A DNA stretch of 64,000 bases, from the NCBI GenBank assembly GCA_002077065.1, contig NAJO01000035.1, positions 372,001 through 436,000 on the forward strand, in the 5' to 3' direction. Source of the stretch: Cryoendolithus antarcticus. Its lineage: Eukaryota > Ascomycota > Dothideomycetes > Cladosporiales > Cladosporiaceae. How positions within the stretch are numbered: position 1 is the stretch's first letter; every line of letters begins with the position of its first letter. Both the position numbers and the translations under genes were made by a program. The notes below the pieces were generated by a model. It saw only the letters and a list, made by a program, of their open reading frames with translations, had not been told where the DNA came from and made no database searches. Positions 63,783 to 64,000 of this stretch are shown piece by piece.

Positions 63783-64000
63783 AGAGGCGAGCATGATGTT
63801 CTGCCCGCCAAGTCACATGACGCACAATGCAAAAACCTTGACCGCACTTGCCTATTTGGGGGGGTAATCATAAAGATTCACAGAGTGCCACTCTACACGA
63901 GCCCCTGACCTCCAGCAAAGCTCTGGAGGTCCAAAAGGCGAAAAAGATTGGTCTGATTATCATCTGAGATGACAGCGTTGAGTGAGCCCCTAGGAAGATG
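63783..64000. other. Right flank, no gene recognised
   Basis: 218 bp of normal base composition. A run of seven or more G near 63860 and a small inverted repeat (GACCTCCAG..CTGGAGGTC, about 63907-63932) are visible; nothing coding is supported. Confidence 0.35.

Larger units (their letters stand above)
62510..63797 (+). pseudogene. Coiled-coil protein gene B (RIP relic) running through the right inverted repeat
   Basis: One frame is continuous for over 400 codons with TAG/TAA stops only. It aligns with gene A in its N-terminal part and has a strongly helical C-terminal part (KKHKKDIAALEEANQGLKGE, then MHEIKELSTQLSKSS). The last 19 codons inside the element lie in the right inverted repeat, and the frame ends at a TGA (63795) in flanking DNA. 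Confidence 0.6.

Noticed and set aside
1..64000. tRNA, rRNA or CRISPR array
   Set aside because: No tRNA box B-like motif with a foldable cloverleaf was noticed by eye, no rRNA sequence, and CRISPR arrays are not expected in a fungal nucleus; a tRNA scan would settle the first point.

Overview
This window is nuclear DNA of a filamentous ascomycete (Pezizomycotina; the gene set and style suggest a Dothideomycete, but that is inference). Evidence: many short introns of about 50-60 bp with GTRAGT donors, CTAAC/CTGAC branch sites and C/TAG acceptors; fungal-specific families (GT90/CAP10 with many membrane spans, DUF6594, PAN/Apple mucin-like wall proteins, fungal class I myosin); a compact gene-rich layout; and one transposon ruined by repeat-induced point mutation (RIP). 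Twenty protein-coding genes are supported, all given with rebuilt exon joins. Several start codons were moved to the first credible ATG because the longest open frames begin at GTG or TTG.

Layout. 1-5.1 kb: 3' part of a giant secreted PAN-domain/Ser-Gly-Thr-rich surface protein. 5.2-10.0 kb: divergent mitochondrial pair MSH1 (-) and an NDUFAF7/MidA methyltransferase (+). 10.1-16.9 kb: divergent NAT10/KRE33 rRNA acetyltransferase (-) and a membrane GT90/CAP10 glycosyltransferase (+). 17.3-18.7 kb: DUF6594 membrane protein. 19.8-21.4 kb: WSS1-type DNA-protein crosslink protease. 22.0-27.4 kb: divergent mitochondrial pair, ribosome recycling factor (-) and arginine-specific carbamoyl-phosphate synthase large chain (+). 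27.8-30.8 kb: GPI-type secreted protein, 3-hydroxyanthranilate dioxygenase, a one-span hypothetical. 31.0-33.6 kb: NOP14. 35.2-37.0 kb: MFS sugar transporter. 38.0-40.9 kb: divergent RPC40 (Pol I/III) and the 49 kDa subunit of complex I. 41.3-43.2 kb: small Dabb protein and a coiled-coil-like hypothetical. 44.2-48.7 kb: 1489-residue repeat surface protein. 48.8-52.7 kb: class I myosin. 53.7-55.3 kb: second MFS sugar transporter; 55.4-56.4 kb: alpha/beta hydrolase, convergent with it.

56,787-63,777 is a 6,991-bp inserted element: 50-bp terminal inverted repeats, a 5-bp GCTAG target duplication, almost no CpA/TpG, and in-frame TAG/TAA stops through otherwise continuous frames. It held a DDE integrase-core gene whose second catalytic Asp codon now reads Asn, two diverged same-strand copies of a coiled-coil gene at its two ends, and a third unidentified gene. 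This element is the most unusual content of the window.

The genes do not form one pathway. The window is ordinary housekeeping DNA (mitochondrial genome and protein upkeep, ribosome biogenesis, arginine and NAD synthesis, transcription, endocytic actin) mixed with surface proteins and transporters. Several pairs share short head-to-head promoters.
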